A stretch of 15,052 nucleotides of DNA from Candidatus Sabulitectum sp. (GTDB lineage: Bacteria > Fermentibacterota > Fermentibacteria > Fermentibacterales > JCC-6). Within the stretch, counting starts at the first letter, position 1. Every line of letters starts with the position of its first letter. The notes below the pieces were generated by a model. That model was not told where the DNA came from. It worked only from the letters and a program-made list of their open reading frames with translations, and ran no database searches. The stretch covers positions 1 to 15,052 of the forward strand of contig JAGLQD010000182.1 of the NCBI GenBank assembly GCA_023136985.1, read 5' to 3'. The position numbers and the translations under genes were made by a program. Below are positions 6,285 through 13,951 of the stretch, in pieces.

Positions 6285-8114
6285 TTACTTCAGAACAACG
6301 ATCCGTTCTGTCGCACTGAAGTCTCCAGAATGCATTGTGCAGAAGTAAACTCCCTGGGAAAGATTGTTGAAAGTTACGGCATGTGTACCGCCGGGCAGGT
6401 TCTGTGAATACCGGGCAACTACACGCCCTGCTGCATCGTGCAGCACAAGGTCAACCATTCCGGGTTGAGGAGTTGATACCTGTACCGCTAAATTGCCGAA
6501 TGACGGGTTTGCAGAAGGTACAAGCCCCCAGAATACAATTTCACCTTCATTATTGTCAGCAACACTTACATATGTGGTATAAGAAAACATCAGGTCAGAA
6601 AGCACAGGGGTGTTTTGAGGATCTGTGGTCTGCAGTATTACCCTGTACTGCAGAAAGTCTGTGGAATCAGCCAGAACACCGGCCAGACTGATACTTGTGA
6701 ATACAGTGTCAGACCAGGCTCCCATGCTGGAGGAATCCTGTGAACTCCTGAACTGATAACACAATGATGTTCCAGCCGGCTCCATATGATTGCATGCAAA
6801 AATGTCCCAGTATTCAACTGTGCCTGCGTCAAGAATAGAGGACTCAAGAGTTCCTGCTGCAGAATAGCCGGTCAGATTCCACCAGGCTATTTCTGCTGGA
6901 CCCCATGCAGCTCCCAGAACATCCACGCAACCGTCACCGTTCACATCTGTGGCGTAAACAGAATGTGACATATCAAAGTCGCCATCCACAGTATGTTCTG
7001 TCCATGAAGTTCCTGCGCCATCCGTATTTTCCCACCAGGTGATGTCATTGGCATAAAACGCGGTTCCCAACGCATCTGTATCTCCGTCTCCGTCTACATC
7101 TGTGGCGTAAACAGAATATGCACCGTTAAAAGATCCGTCCACTGTATGCTCCGTCCATGAGGTACCGGAACCATCAGTATTCTCCCACCAGGTGATGTCA
7201 TCAGCTTCAAACGCAACCCCCAGTACATCCGTGTAACCGTCACCGTTCATGTCTGTGGCGTAAACCCCAATTGCGCCGTTGAAGTTACCGTCCACTGTAT
7301 GCTCTGTCCATGAGGTACCGGAACCATCAGTATTCTCCCACCAGGCAATGTCATCGGCAGATGTAGCGGCACCAAGCACATCCATGTCGCCGTCTCCGTC
7401 AACATCTGTAGCATAAACAGAATTAGCACTGCTGAAATTGCCGTCAACAGTATGCTCTGTCCATGAAGTTCCTGTGCCATCCGTGTTTTCCCACCAGGTT
7501 ATATCATTTTGAATATCAGCAGCTCCAAGCACATCAGTGTCACCATCTCCGTCAACATCTGCGGCGTAAACAGTATTTGCGCCATCAAAAGATCCGTCCA
7601 CTGTATGCTCTGTCCATGAGGTACCGGAACCATCAGTATTCTCCCACCAGGTAATGTCATCGGCAACTCTTGCAGCTCCCAGCACATCCGTATCGCCGTC
7701 GCCATCAACATCTGTGGCGTAAACAGACTGGGCACCAGAAAAGGTGCTATCTACTGTATGCTCGATCCATGAAGTTCCTGAGCCGTTAGTATTCTCCCAC
7801 CAGGTAACTTCATTGGCATTATAGGCAACTCCCAGCACATCCATGTCGCCATCACCGTCCACATCCGCAGCATATACAGAATGGGCACCATCATAGTTAC
7901 CATCCACCACATGCTCTATCGGTGTAGCAAGCATGCTTGGCATCAACTGCAGTGAACCACCTGTACTGGAAATCCAGCTGCTTGAATAGTAACTGCTGCC
8001 CCAGTCTGTTACAGGGCCTGGAACTCCACCGCCCCCGGACCAGTCTGTCTGGACTGAGGTAACAGCAAATGAAACAGTGGAAAGTAAAAAGAGTGACAAT
8101 AAAAACCTTTGCAC
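6285..8114 (-). CDS. secreted VCBS/FG-GAP repeat protein with T9SS sorting domain
   Basis: The 609-residue product begins with a signal peptide (MQRFLLSLFLLSTVSFA). A Gly/Ser-rich segment follows, then seven tandem 51-residue repeats (about 66-412), each with a Ca-binding loop of the type DVDGDGDTDVLG and ending ITWWENTDG. A beta-rich domain covers about 415-525. The last ~80 residues form a type A Por/T9SS sorting domain: NPSFGNLAV, DAAGRVVARYS, LSQGVYFCTM and a final ATERIVVLK. FG-GAP/VCBS repeats fold as beta-propeller blades and often serve in adhesion or carbohydrate binding; the partner is unknown. The start is GTG 8114 with GGAGG eight bases before. It lies 50 bases after the zinc-ribbon gene and may be co-transcribed with it. 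A terminator follows. Expected location: cell surface or medium. Confidence 0.88.
   Translation of the reverse strand: MQRFLLSLFLLSTVSFAVTSVQTDWSGGGGVPGPVTDWGSSYYSSSWISSTGGSLQLMPSMLATPIEHVVDGNYDGAHSVYAADVDGDGDMDVLGVAYNANEVTWWENTNGSGTSWIEHTVDSTFSGAQSVYATDVDGDGDTDVLGAARVADDITWWENTDGSGTSWTEHTVDGSFDGANTVYAADVDGDGDTDVLGAADIQNDITWWENTDGTGTSWTEHTVDGNFSSANSVYATDVDGDGDMDVLGAATSADDIAWWENTDGSGTSWTEHTVDGNFNGAIGVYATDMNGDGYTDVLGVAFEADDITWWENTDGSGTSWTEHTVDGSFNGAYSVYATDVDGDGDTDALGTAFYANDITWWENTDGAGTSWTEHTVDGDFDMSHSVYATDVNGDGCVDVLGAAWGPAEIAWWNLTGYSAAGTLESSILDAGTVEYWDIFACNHMEPAGTSLCYQFRSSQDSSSMGAWSDTVFTSISLAGVLADSTDFLQYRVILQTTDPQNTPVLSDLMFSYTTYVSVADNNEGEIVFWGLVPSANPSFGNLAVQVSTPQPGMVDLVLHDAAGRVVARYSQNLPGGTHAVTFNNLSQGVYFCTMHSGDFSATERIVVLK
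6879..7919 (-). repeat. seven tandem 153-bp coding repeats
   Basis: The repeat part of the secreted protein gene is a tandem array with a 153-base period (51 codons). The WW pairs fall at residues 105, 156, 207, 258, 309, 360 and 411. Copies near 7145, 7298 and 7604 are almost identical at DNA level over about 50 bases (GTATGCTC, then TCCATGAGGTACCGGAACC), while others differ. That pattern fits recent duplication or gene conversion among copies. Confidence 0.9.
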
Positions 8115-8164
8115 AGTAATCCCTCCTCGTATATTGATGTAAAAGTTTACTTAAATGGTATCAT

Positions 8165-9763
8165 TCAAGAAGATGGCTTCAAAGTTATCCAGGTGCCACC
8201 ATATCCCAAAACATGAAAAGTTCCATCGGGCTCCAGAATAAGAGTTCTCGGACTATTCCATTCCTCTTCACCTTGTCCAGACTCGGCAACAACCGATATA
8301 GTCTGACCATCTGCGGATATTCTTAGAATTTGTTTAGAATCATCCCTGGAATCGGAGATAACAAATACTTCTCCCTGACTGTTTGCTACAGGTCGTCCAT
8401 ACACTGTACTGCAGGGAATCTCAATTACATATCTTTTCTTACCGGATGAACTGAATGCTGCTAGTCGTTTGTAGCGAAGCATATAAACAGAGCCATCAGA
8501 GCCGGCACCAAGTTCAAGAGCTGATTCTTTCACTTTTTCCTGATAATTCCCGAAGTCCTGAATATAATTTGCCCCGGTCATACGAACAGAACTAAATTTC
8601 TCAGCAAGTCTTTCCCAGAAGCCGGTCTTTTTCTCTTCCTCACCCTGGCCCTTCTTCCATAATGGAAGTGGGTTCCCGTTGCAATCAAATCGAAGCAGGA
8701 TGCTTCTTGTATCAACATCCTGTCTCTGATAACGAAGCATAATAATGTCTCCGTTGGGCAAGCAGGTTATTCCGCTGCACTCATCCATAGTAAAATGGGG
8801 TAATCCTTCCGCAGCTTTGCTCTGTTCTTTGATTGACCTGATCACAGAACCGTCTTCACTTGAAATAACTAGAAGATCTTTTCCATTTTTGTCCATAGCA
8901 AGCAAATTGCCATGGGGTGTTCTCATCAAGCCAGGGGGAGAATCTTCAGTATCGCACAAAAGGCCAATATCATCTCTGGTCCATATGGGAGTTCTATCTC
9001 TGTTGAGGCAGGCGATAATGGGAAAATCTCCATAATCATTCTCCACGACAACGCAGAACTTATCATCTCCAACAAACACTGCACTCTCCACGTCACTTTC
9101 CCATGTGAAAGGCTTTTTGCTGAAATCACAGAGCAGAAACCAGGTTCGCTTAGTTTTTATGGGATGAAGAATTCTCCACAGGTCATCGGGAAGATACACT
9201 CGTGTCTCACAATACTTGCATGTTTCAAGTCTTTGCTCGCCACTAACCACAAGATTACCACCGCATTGGGGGCACGCAAAGGCAACAGGCTGAGGTGAAT
9301 CTGTTACCTCTATAACATTTCCCTCACTCTCACCGGGAATCAGGGAAGATTCTTCCCCTACAAGAGCAACTACACCTGCAAATTCGCTACTGTACATTGG
9401 AGGTAACTCACGCACTGATGTTTTCTCTCCTGTTTCCGGATGAGTAACGTAACTTTTTTTTAGTCCCGCAAGAATCACATCTTCTTCAATCTCTTCTTTG
9501 GTTCCCTGATATCTGGGTTGAAGTCTTCCGTAAACCATTGAGTATTTGTAGTTTCCTAAAACAGACATAGAAGACCCCATACCTTCTTCAGTGAAGGGTG
9601 CTTCTTCAATTGCGTCATCAAGAACTGTTTTCCACACATCCATTGACAGATCAATAGCAGCACCGCACGAAGGGCATTCAATAGAAGGTATCAGAGCATT
9701 TAGCGGTACACTGGATTCACAGTCAGGGCAGGTAATTGAGACCTTTATTGAAACACCTATCAT
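8165..9763 (-). CDS. double zinc-ribbon protein with propeller-like C-terminal region
   Basis: The start is ATG 9763 with AAGGAGG just upstream; the longer frame to 9787 lacks such a site. The product has 532 residues. Two Cys4 zinc ribbons are present: C12/C15 with C30/C33, and C164/C167 with C182/C185. Each is followed by a similar D-x-W-x-x-L stretch (MDVWKTVL, DDLWRILHP), so the N-terminal 200 residues look like an internal duplication. Residues from about 205 carry repeated hydrophobic strands with phrases such as ITCLPNGDIIML, GSDGSVYMLRY, NSQGEVFVISD and LEPDGTFHVLGY, as in NHL/PQQ-like beta-propellers. There is no signal peptide, so it is probably cytoplasmic. Its function is unknown. 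It sits 50 bases before the secreted repeat protein gene in the same direction. Confidence 0.8.
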   Translation of the reverse strand: MIGVSIKVSITCPDCESSVPLNALIPSIECPSCGAAIDLSMDVWKTVLDDAIEEAPFTEEGMGSSMSVLGNYKYSMVYGRLQPRYQGTKEEIEEDVILAGLKKSYVTHPETGEKTSVRELPPMYSSEFAGVVALVGEESSLIPGESEGNVIEVTDSPQPVAFACPQCGGNLVVSGEQRLETCKYCETRVYLPDDLWRILHPIKTKRTWFLLCDFSKKPFTWESDVESAVFVGDDKFCVVVENDYGDFPIIACLNRDRTPIWTRDDIGLLCDTEDSPPGLMRTPHGNLLAMDKNGKDLLVISSEDGSVIRSIKEQSKAAEGLPHFTMDECSGITCLPNGDIIMLRYQRQDVDTRSILLRFDCNGNPLPLWKKGQGEEEKKTGFWERLAEKFSSVRMTGANYIQDFGNYQEKVKESALELGAGSDGSVYMLRYKRLAAFSSSGKKRYVIEIPCSTVYGRPVANSQGEVFVISDSRDDSKQILRISADGQTISVVAESGQGEEEWNSPRTLILEPDGTFHVLGYGGTWITLKPSS

Positions 9764-10099
9764 TTTTCCTCCTTCATAACAACTCAAGTCTATGACAATC
9801 CTTAACTTGAATATACAGTCTTCACTCTCTGCTGTCTGAGCCCCTGGATAATCTTCATTTTTCCCATAGGTTGACTATTGGCAGCTATTCTTCTTCCGTT
9901 GGATCCAGTTGGCTTTTTGTTCGGCAACATCCACAGAAGAAGAAATTGCCGGCCCTTAGTGGGCTGTTGATAAAAGTGTGATCAACCCATCGGGTCTGTT
10001 TTCCGGAGTCTGCTGTCAAATGCTGCATTTGCAGCAACAGAATTCTGCAGACACATATGCAGGCCATACTTCAGAGAGAACGGCAGAAACGATCTCGGT
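9764..10099. other. intergenic region with no supported gene
   Basis: This 336-base gap lies between the divergent zinc-ribbon gene (-) and small membrane protein gene (+). Short ORFs occur on both strands (a 60-codon one on minus with an FCGCC motif, a 37-codon one on plus at 9871-9981), but none has an SD or a recognisable product. The plus frame of the downstream gene is open back to 9974 without a start codon. Hairpins TGCTGC-ATTT-GCAGCA (10021-10036) and CGGCAA-N18-TTGCCG (9922-9951) have no T-run. Confidence 0.5.
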
Positions 10100-10366
10100 T
10101 TGACCGACAGTATTGGTAATTGGGGCGGAATTGTTGCTCGTATCTTTCTTGGCCTTGCAATTTTTAACTCTGGTAAAAAGCGGAGTTACAGGCTGGCTGC
10201 ATTCTTTTCAATCGGATATGTGGTTTATGAGTTCGTACAGAATATTCTTCCAAAGGGTGTATTTGACTGGAATGATGTTTTCGGTACCGTGATCGGGTTC
10301 CTGATCTCTGCAATTATTCTGTTGGTGGTATGGCGGGTGCTGCCAGTTGCAGACAAAGGGGATTAG
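10100..10366 (+). CDS. small membrane protein, VanZ-like, start uncertain
   Basis: The 88-residue product has about three hydrophobic segments (8-23, 31-49, 58-82). The phrase FDWNDVFGTVIGFLIS between the last two recalls the D-x-x-D/G-x-x-G region of VanZ-like small membrane proteins; this is a weak family guess. The only possible start is TTG 10100, without an SD. The frame is open upstream to 9974 with protein-like sequence but no start codon, so the 5' end may be missing. It is convergent with the nucleotidyltransferase gene, 26 bases away. Role unknown; expected in the inner membrane. Confidence 0.5.
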   Translation: MTDSIGNWGGIVARIFLGLAIFNSGKKRSYRLAAFFSIGYVVYEFVQNILPKGVFDWNDVFGTVIGFLISAIILLVVWRVLPVADKGD

Positions 10367-10392
10367 CAAACTTCCAATAATCTTTCTTGATC

Positions 10393-10701
10393 TCACGCTT
10401 CATAGATCAATTCCCTGGTCTCATCTATGCTCTCTATAAAATATGGGTTCGATAAAGTTCTCTCTGTTACAATGTCTATCTCTCTACCAAAGAGCTCTCT
10501 TAACTTATGCTGCAGTGAAAAATAGTTATCGGTATACTCCTGTATAGTTAGATCCTCTGACAGCGTTAAAAGAAAATCTATATCGCTGTCATCTCTGAAA
10601 TTACCTGAAACCGCTGAGCCAAACACATAGAGCTTTTTAACTCTAAAAGCCAGACACAGGTTCCTCAGGGCAGATATGTTTCTTTCAAGAATCTTTTGCA
10701 T
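10393..10701 (-). CDS. MNT-type minimal nucleotidyltransferase
   Basis: This 102-residue protein has the hallmark of small nucleotidyltransferase (MNT) proteins: FGSAVSGNFRDDSDIDFLL with Gly28-Ser29 and the metal-binding Asp40/Asp42, and a third acidic position Asp76 in EIDIV. MNT proteins are usually the antitoxin half of HEPN/MNT pairs and can adenylylate (AMPylate) the HEPN toxin. No HEPN gene lies next to it on either side, so it appears orphaned. The catalytic residues are all kept, so it may be active. The ATG at 10701 has only a weak GAGAAG ahead of it. The length fits a complete MNT domain. Confidence 0.82.
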   Translation of the reverse strand: MQKILERNISALRNLCLAFRVKKLYVFGSAVSGNFRDDSDIDFLLTLSEDLTIQEYTDNYFSLQHKLRELFGREIDIVTERTLSNPYFIESIDETRELIYEA

Positions 10702-10870
10702 TGCTCTTCTCTTTCAACATAAACTGTAACTTAGCAGTTTCAGGGATTTCCTCTGATTATGTTTTTCTCAACCACACATGAATATATCTCAGGTCTCTGT
10801 CTAGTACAAGAATCCAAACTGCAGGATCTGCTGAAGATGACTACCTGTTGGTTAGCGCCACCCGGTGCAA

Positions 10871-11167
10871 CTAATCACTTAAAGCGTCATTCAAGCCATT
10901 TCCGTCTGCTTGAAACACTTTGTCAAAACTCTCTGCAAGCTCGAGCAGGTCTGGCAGAACTGCCTCTATTTCCTCTGGGGTGATATACGGAAACGCACTC
11001 CGTATCATCGAAGGACCGAAAATGAATCTGATCTTCTCGCCGGTAACAACCAGACCATTTGTACCGATATCGCTGGACAGGTAAAGAGCCCAGTGTGAGT
11101 AGAATTTAACAATTTTGTCAAATATGGAGGGTGAACCAAGCAGTGCATCCCTGTAAGCAGATTTCAC
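10871..11167 (-). CDS. hypothetical protein, unrecognised
   Basis: The 98-residue product is of ordinary soluble composition with an acidic helical C-terminal part (ITPEEIEAVLPDLLELAESF). No domain is recognised, and there is no signal or membrane segment. The start used is GTG 11167, with only AGGA close before it. The same frame is open back to 11209 and reads LVPSGFNFLYKSRT there, but without ATG, GTG or TTG, so the gene could be longer or 5'-damaged. It lies 169 bases upstream of the nucleotidyltransferase gene on the same strand, but it does not show the features of a HEPN toxin. Confidence 0.45.
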   Translation of the reverse strand: MKSAYRDALLGSPSIFDKIVKFYSHWALYLSSDIGTNGLVVTGEKIRFIFGPSMIRSAFPYITPEEIEAVLPDLLELAESFDKVFQADGNGLNDALSD

Positions 11168-11255
11168 CGTCCTGGATTTGTACAGGAAGTTAAATCCACT
11201 GGGGACCAGTCAGAATGAATGTGGAACCACGCAACCGTATGTAGAAAGATTTGCT

Positions 11256-11882
11256 CTAAAGCGTTCCGTGTATAATGCCTAATCTGAGGTTCCAGCTGTC
11301 AAGTTTATCAAGAGGGTTCCAGTAATATGGAAATCCATCCCGACGAAGAAATGTTCTTCCACCCTCCAGCCTCACGCCCCAGGTTTCGCTGAGGGGAATA
11401 TCAATACCTGTCATAAGCTTCAAACCGAAGTAGGCTGATGAAATATCTGCTGATCTGACTGACATGTAATAACCGTAATAATCATGCAGAACATTTACTT
11501 TGTTCAGGTAAAGGCCGGGAACTGCCTTGGCAAAAACTGTCACATGCTCATAATTGCGGTTTGCAGCAAGAAAAACGCTGAAGCTGTACTCTGTGTAATC
11601 ATAAGTATAAGAGGAGGGTATTCCTTCAGTTTCTTCTTTTGTCCAGCGAAAAGGATGGAATGGGGCAACATCCAATTCAACTCCTCCATCAAACAGGTCT
11701 GTTAAGGTAAATTGATACTGGATTACAAGAGATGTCGAAACTTTATCACCGGCATACTGACACCTGCTTGTGTCAGTCCCCGCAGGGGAATAGTCACTTA
11801 AGGATGTCTGACCCAAAAAAATCAATCTGTTTGAAAGAGATATGGAGACACAAACACAGAGAACAATTACAAACTTCAACAT
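11256..11882 (-). CDS. probable outer-membrane beta-barrel protein
   Basis: The start chosen is ATG 11882, giving 208 residues with a signal peptide (MLKFVIVLCVCVSISLS); the frame to 11945 adds an unlikely basic N-terminus. After the signal the sequence alternates aromatic and polar residues in strand-like runs (TSLVIQYQF, YSFSVFLAAN, VTVFAKAVPGLYL, AYFGLKLMTGIDI, WGVRLEGGRTFL, WNLRLGII). These fit a small outer-membrane barrel of about eight strands. No family is recognised. Expected location: outer membrane. The SD is weak (GGGGTGTAG). It follows the ferritin-like gene on the same strand after 114 bases. Confidence 0.6.
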   Translation of the reverse strand: MLKFVIVLCVCVSISLSNRLIFLGQTSLSDYSPAGTDTSRCQYAGDKVSTSLVIQYQFTLTDLFDGGVELDVAPFHPFRWTKEETEGIPSSYTYDYTEYSFSVFLAANRNYEHVTVFAKAVPGLYLNKVNVLHDYYGYYMSVRSADISSAYFGLKLMTGIDIPLSETWGVRLEGGRTFLRRDGFPYYWNPLDKLDSWNLRLGIIHGTL

Positions 11883-11996
11883 AAATCTACACCCCAATTC
11901 AATCCAGGTCAAAACTGGAAGTTTAAGCCACCACAAAAGCTTCAAACATTTGGAATACGGTGCTCCAAGAATCTCAGGCTGTTAAAGTACCTCTTC

Positions 11997-12449
11997 TCAG
12001 TTCTCCTTCAGCATGTCATCATAGGCTATCTCAAAGCGAAGTTTGTGCTTTGCCTCTTCCTGGGCAAGTGAGTTGAACAGGTTCTTTGCGTCCTCTGTTT
12101 CGACCATCTCGCTGAGTTTTGTATAGAGCTTGTAAGCAGCCTTTTCCTTTTTCATGGCGACAACAAGGGCATCCTCATAGCTTTCAACCTGGTCAATATC
12201 TACATCGACAGTGTAATCAGCAATTTTAAGGTCAAGAACCTTCTCGTTGCTGGGCTTAAATTTCTTACCTTCTTTTACTGCAATCAGTTTTGCCTTGTGG
12301 CCTCTCTCCTCGTTTGCAAAGAGAAGGAAATCTCTTTTCATTGCGCTGTGTTCGGCCTTCTCTGCCATCCCGGTGTAAAATTTCACTGCTGCCTCTTCTT
12401 CACCGATTGCAAAATCAAGTATCTCGTCAGATGACATCCAGCTTTTCAT
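11997..12449 (-). CDS. ferritin-like diiron protein (rubrerythrin-type, no rubredoxin domain)
   Basis: The 150-residue four-helix protein has the duplicated diiron motif of rubrerythrin-type proteins: Glu18 in EExAVKFY, Glu48/His51 in EERGH, Glu102 in EKAAYKLY and Glu132/His135 in EEAKH. There is no C-terminal Cys4 rubredoxin domain, unlike full rubrerythrins, so an outside electron donor would be needed. The family is linked to peroxide or oxygen defence and iron handling in anaerobes; the exact reaction is inference. The start at 12449 has AAGGAG five bases before. An imperfect inverted repeat CAAATC-GA-GATTTG (12468-12481) lies just upstream. It is preceded on the same strand by brnA, 66 bases away. 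Confidence 0.85.
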   Translation of the reverse strand: MKSWMSSDEILDFAIGEEEAAVKFYTGMAEKAEHSAMKRDFLLFANEERGHKAKLIAVKEGKKFKPSNEKVLDLKIADYTVDVDIDQVESYEDALVVAMKKEKAAYKLYTKLSEMVETEDAKNLFNSLAQEEAKHKLRFEIAYDDMLKEN

Positions 12450-12515
12450 GGTCTCTCCTTATTTGTTCAAATCGAGATTTGTGTGAATCTGTTTTCTCTA
12501 CTTACAGGTCTTTCA

Positions 12516-12746
12516 TCAGGCTTGAACCATCTGGTCAAGCCGCTCTGCAATCCAAACTTTAATCACAGATTGCCTTGGAACGCCAATACGCTCTGCTTCA
12601 TGGTCAAGAGCTTGAATCATCCAGACGGGGAAATCGACATTCACCCGTTTCTGCATTTTTCCAGGCCGTTTGGCCTTGGAATAGTCCAGGTGTTCGGTGA
12701 TGTCATTACCACTGTCAAATTTTTTATCAAATTCATCAGCCTTCAT
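12516..12746 (-). CDS. brnA: BrnA-family antitoxin
   Basis: The 76-residue product matches the BrnA/CopG-type ribbon-helix-helix antitoxin pattern: an acidic N-terminal part (MKADEFDKKFDSGNDITEHL) and a DNA-binding part (KRVNVDFPVWMIQAL, then VPRQSVIKVWIAERL). The start is ATG 12746, with AAGGAGG nine bases before, located inside the end of brnT; the longer frame to 12773 is only the brnT overlap. In known systems BrnA binds and neutralises the BrnT ribonuclease and represses the operon. The antitoxin is intact, but its toxin partner upstream is broken. Confidence 0.88.
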   Translation of the reverse strand: MKADEFDKKFDSGNDITEHLDYSKAKRPGKMQKRVNVDFPVWMIQALDHEAERIGVPRQSVIKVWIAERLDQMVQA

Positions 12747-12913
12747 AAGCTCCAACCTCCTTTCTTCGTGCATGGCGCACAGATATAATCCTCAGTCCTG
12801 GCGGGAACCTCCAGCCTGTTCGGATCTTCCCACAGAAGCTGGACCTATTTAAAATCAATGCCATGTTTCCGTTTGTTTGCATGACTTTTCCTTCTGTCAT
12901 ACTCAAATTCCAT
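12736..12913 (-). pseudogene. brnT: broken BrnT toxin gene (nonsense plus internal deletion)
   Basis: ATG 12913 starts MEFEYDRRKSHANKRKHG, the BrnT N-terminus. Codon 23 is TAG (12845-12847). In the same frame the sequence goes on with VQLLWEDPNRLEVPARTED, the next BrnT block. The central beta strands (about 25 residues, normally with the YLVIG...WSAVITYR type sequence) are absent. The C-terminal block RIISVRHARRKEVGAYEG then follows in a different frame, its TGA overlapping the first codons of brnA. The deletion joint is near 12788-12793 in a GAGGAT shared by both sides. Two independent lesions make this a clear pseudogene. BrnT is a RelE-like ribonuclease toxin. The lost centre is inferred from family knowledge. 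Confidence 0.85.
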
Positions 12914-12915
12914 AA

Positions 12916-12950
12916 TATAGTTACTATACACTTTTGGTATAATTAGTCAA
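12916..12950 (-). promoter_or_regulatory. brnTA promoter with overlapping palindromic operator
   Basis: On the minus strand TTGACT (12950-12945), a 16-base spacer and TATAGT (12928-12923) form a strong promoter. The perfect palindrome TATAGT-A-ACTATA (12916-12928) covers the -10, a natural site for BrnA autorepression. The brnT ATG lies only nine bases after the -10, so the transcript would be nearly leaderless. Confidence 0.65.
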
Positions 12951-12983
12951 CCTCTGATATCGCTTCCCAAGGGCTTGTACCGA

Positions 12984-13946
12984 TCAGGATGAAGATTCAA
13001 CCTGGCTGAAATTTAACTCAACCGGAATTCCATATGCCTGAAACGCAGCGATGATCTGATTGCTCCTCTCTGCGTCCGGAGCAATCATGCCGTTCGAATT
13101 ATATTCCTGGCCAAGCTTCTGGTGCTTATGCTTCGCAATGCAGTGGTACTGTAATAACTCCACTCTTACTTCGCCTGCCAAAGTGCTTATGAACCGGGCG
13201 GTTTCATCAATATTCCGCTGGTCATCATTGATACCCTTGATCAAAGGAATCCTGATACGGATGTTTGCCCCGGACTGAGACAAGACTTTCAGGTTGTGAA
13301 GGATCAGTGAATTATCCACTCCTGTGTATTGTCTGTGTTTTGAAGCATCCATCATTTTGATGTCATACAGGAACAGGTCGACTCTTTTGGCAACATCCAG
13401 AAGGATCTCGGTTTTCGCGAATCCGGTGGTGTCTAAAGTGCGATGAATTCCTTTTTCTCCACAAGCGTCCAGCAGCATGTTCAGGAATTGCGGAAACATA
13501 AGAGGCTCACCACCTGAAAACGTCACACCACCACCGGATTGATCAAAGAAGATGATTTCCTTTTCAAGGATTGCCATGATATTTTCTACGGTCAAAGAGA
13601 GGCCCGACAGTTCCGTTGCTTTGGTGGGGCAATTCTCCGCACATATTCCGCACACCGTGCAGGATGCTTTGTCGGTCACAATGCCTTTGGGGGTCAAGCT
13701 GCAAGCTTCCAGGGGACACGAATAAACACATTGCCGGCAGCTAATACATTTTGCCGCCGAGTACATTTTTTGAACCTCAGGTGACTGGCCTTCCGGGTTG
13801 TGGCACCAGACGCAGTTAAGCGGACAGCCTTTCAGGAAGATAGTAGTTCGGATACCAGGGCCATCATTGATAGCGTAACGTTTAATATCAAAGACAATGC
13901 CGGAGCACCTATGTGACTCATCCGCCATCATATTTGTCTTTGCCAT
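12984..13946 (-). CDS. glycyl radical enzyme activase (radical SAM, two extra 4Fe-4S clusters)
   Basis: The 320-residue protein installs the glycyl radical on its partner using S-adenosylmethionine. The radical-SAM motif CxxxCxxC is C41/C45/C48 in GCPLNCVWCHNPE. Two ferredoxin-type CxxCxxCxxxC clusters follow at C67-C77 and C96-C106, as in activases of non-PFL glycyl radical enzymes. The SAM-binding SGGEPL is at 144-149. The N-terminus GIVFDIKRYAINDGPGIRT is the family signature. The start at 13946 lies five bases after the stop of the partner enzyme gene and has no strong SD, suggesting translational coupling. It is cytoplasmic, oxygen-sensitive, and forms a two-gene operon with the upstream enzyme. 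Confidence 0.93.
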   Translation of the reverse strand: MAKTNMMADESHRCSGIVFDIKRYAINDGPGIRTTIFLKGCPLNCVWCHNPEGQSPEVQKMYSAAKCISCRQCVYSCPLEACSLTPKGIVTDKASCTVCGICAENCPTKATELSGLSLTVENIMAILEKEIIFFDQSGGGVTFSGGEPLMFPQFLNMLLDACGEKGIHRTLDTTGFAKTEILLDVAKRVDLFLYDIKMMDASKHRQYTGVDNSLILHNLKVLSQSGANIRIRIPLIKGINDDQRNIDETARFISTLAGEVRVELLQYHCIAKHKHQKLGQEYNSNGMIAPDAERSNQIIAAFQAYGIPVELNFSQVESSS

Positions 13947-13951
13947 ACGCT

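Noticed and set aside
6879..7919. Regular repeats that might suggest a CRISPR array.
   Set aside because: The period is 153 bases, a multiple of three, entirely inside an open reading frame, and encodes Ca-binding blades; there are no spacers.
10021..10036. Perfect hairpin TGCTGC-ATTT-GCAGCA.
   Set aside because: There is no following T-run and no gene ends nearby, so it is not a terminator; probably chance.
9885..10067. Minus-strand 60-codon ORF with an FCGCC motif.
   Set aside because: No SD, odd composition, and a single Cys cluster that cannot make a full zinc site.
12468..12481. Inverted repeat CAAATC-GA-GATTTG upstream of the ferritin-like gene.
   Set aside because: It is too short, and no promoter elements are clearly aligned with it; it could be an operator but nothing else supports that.
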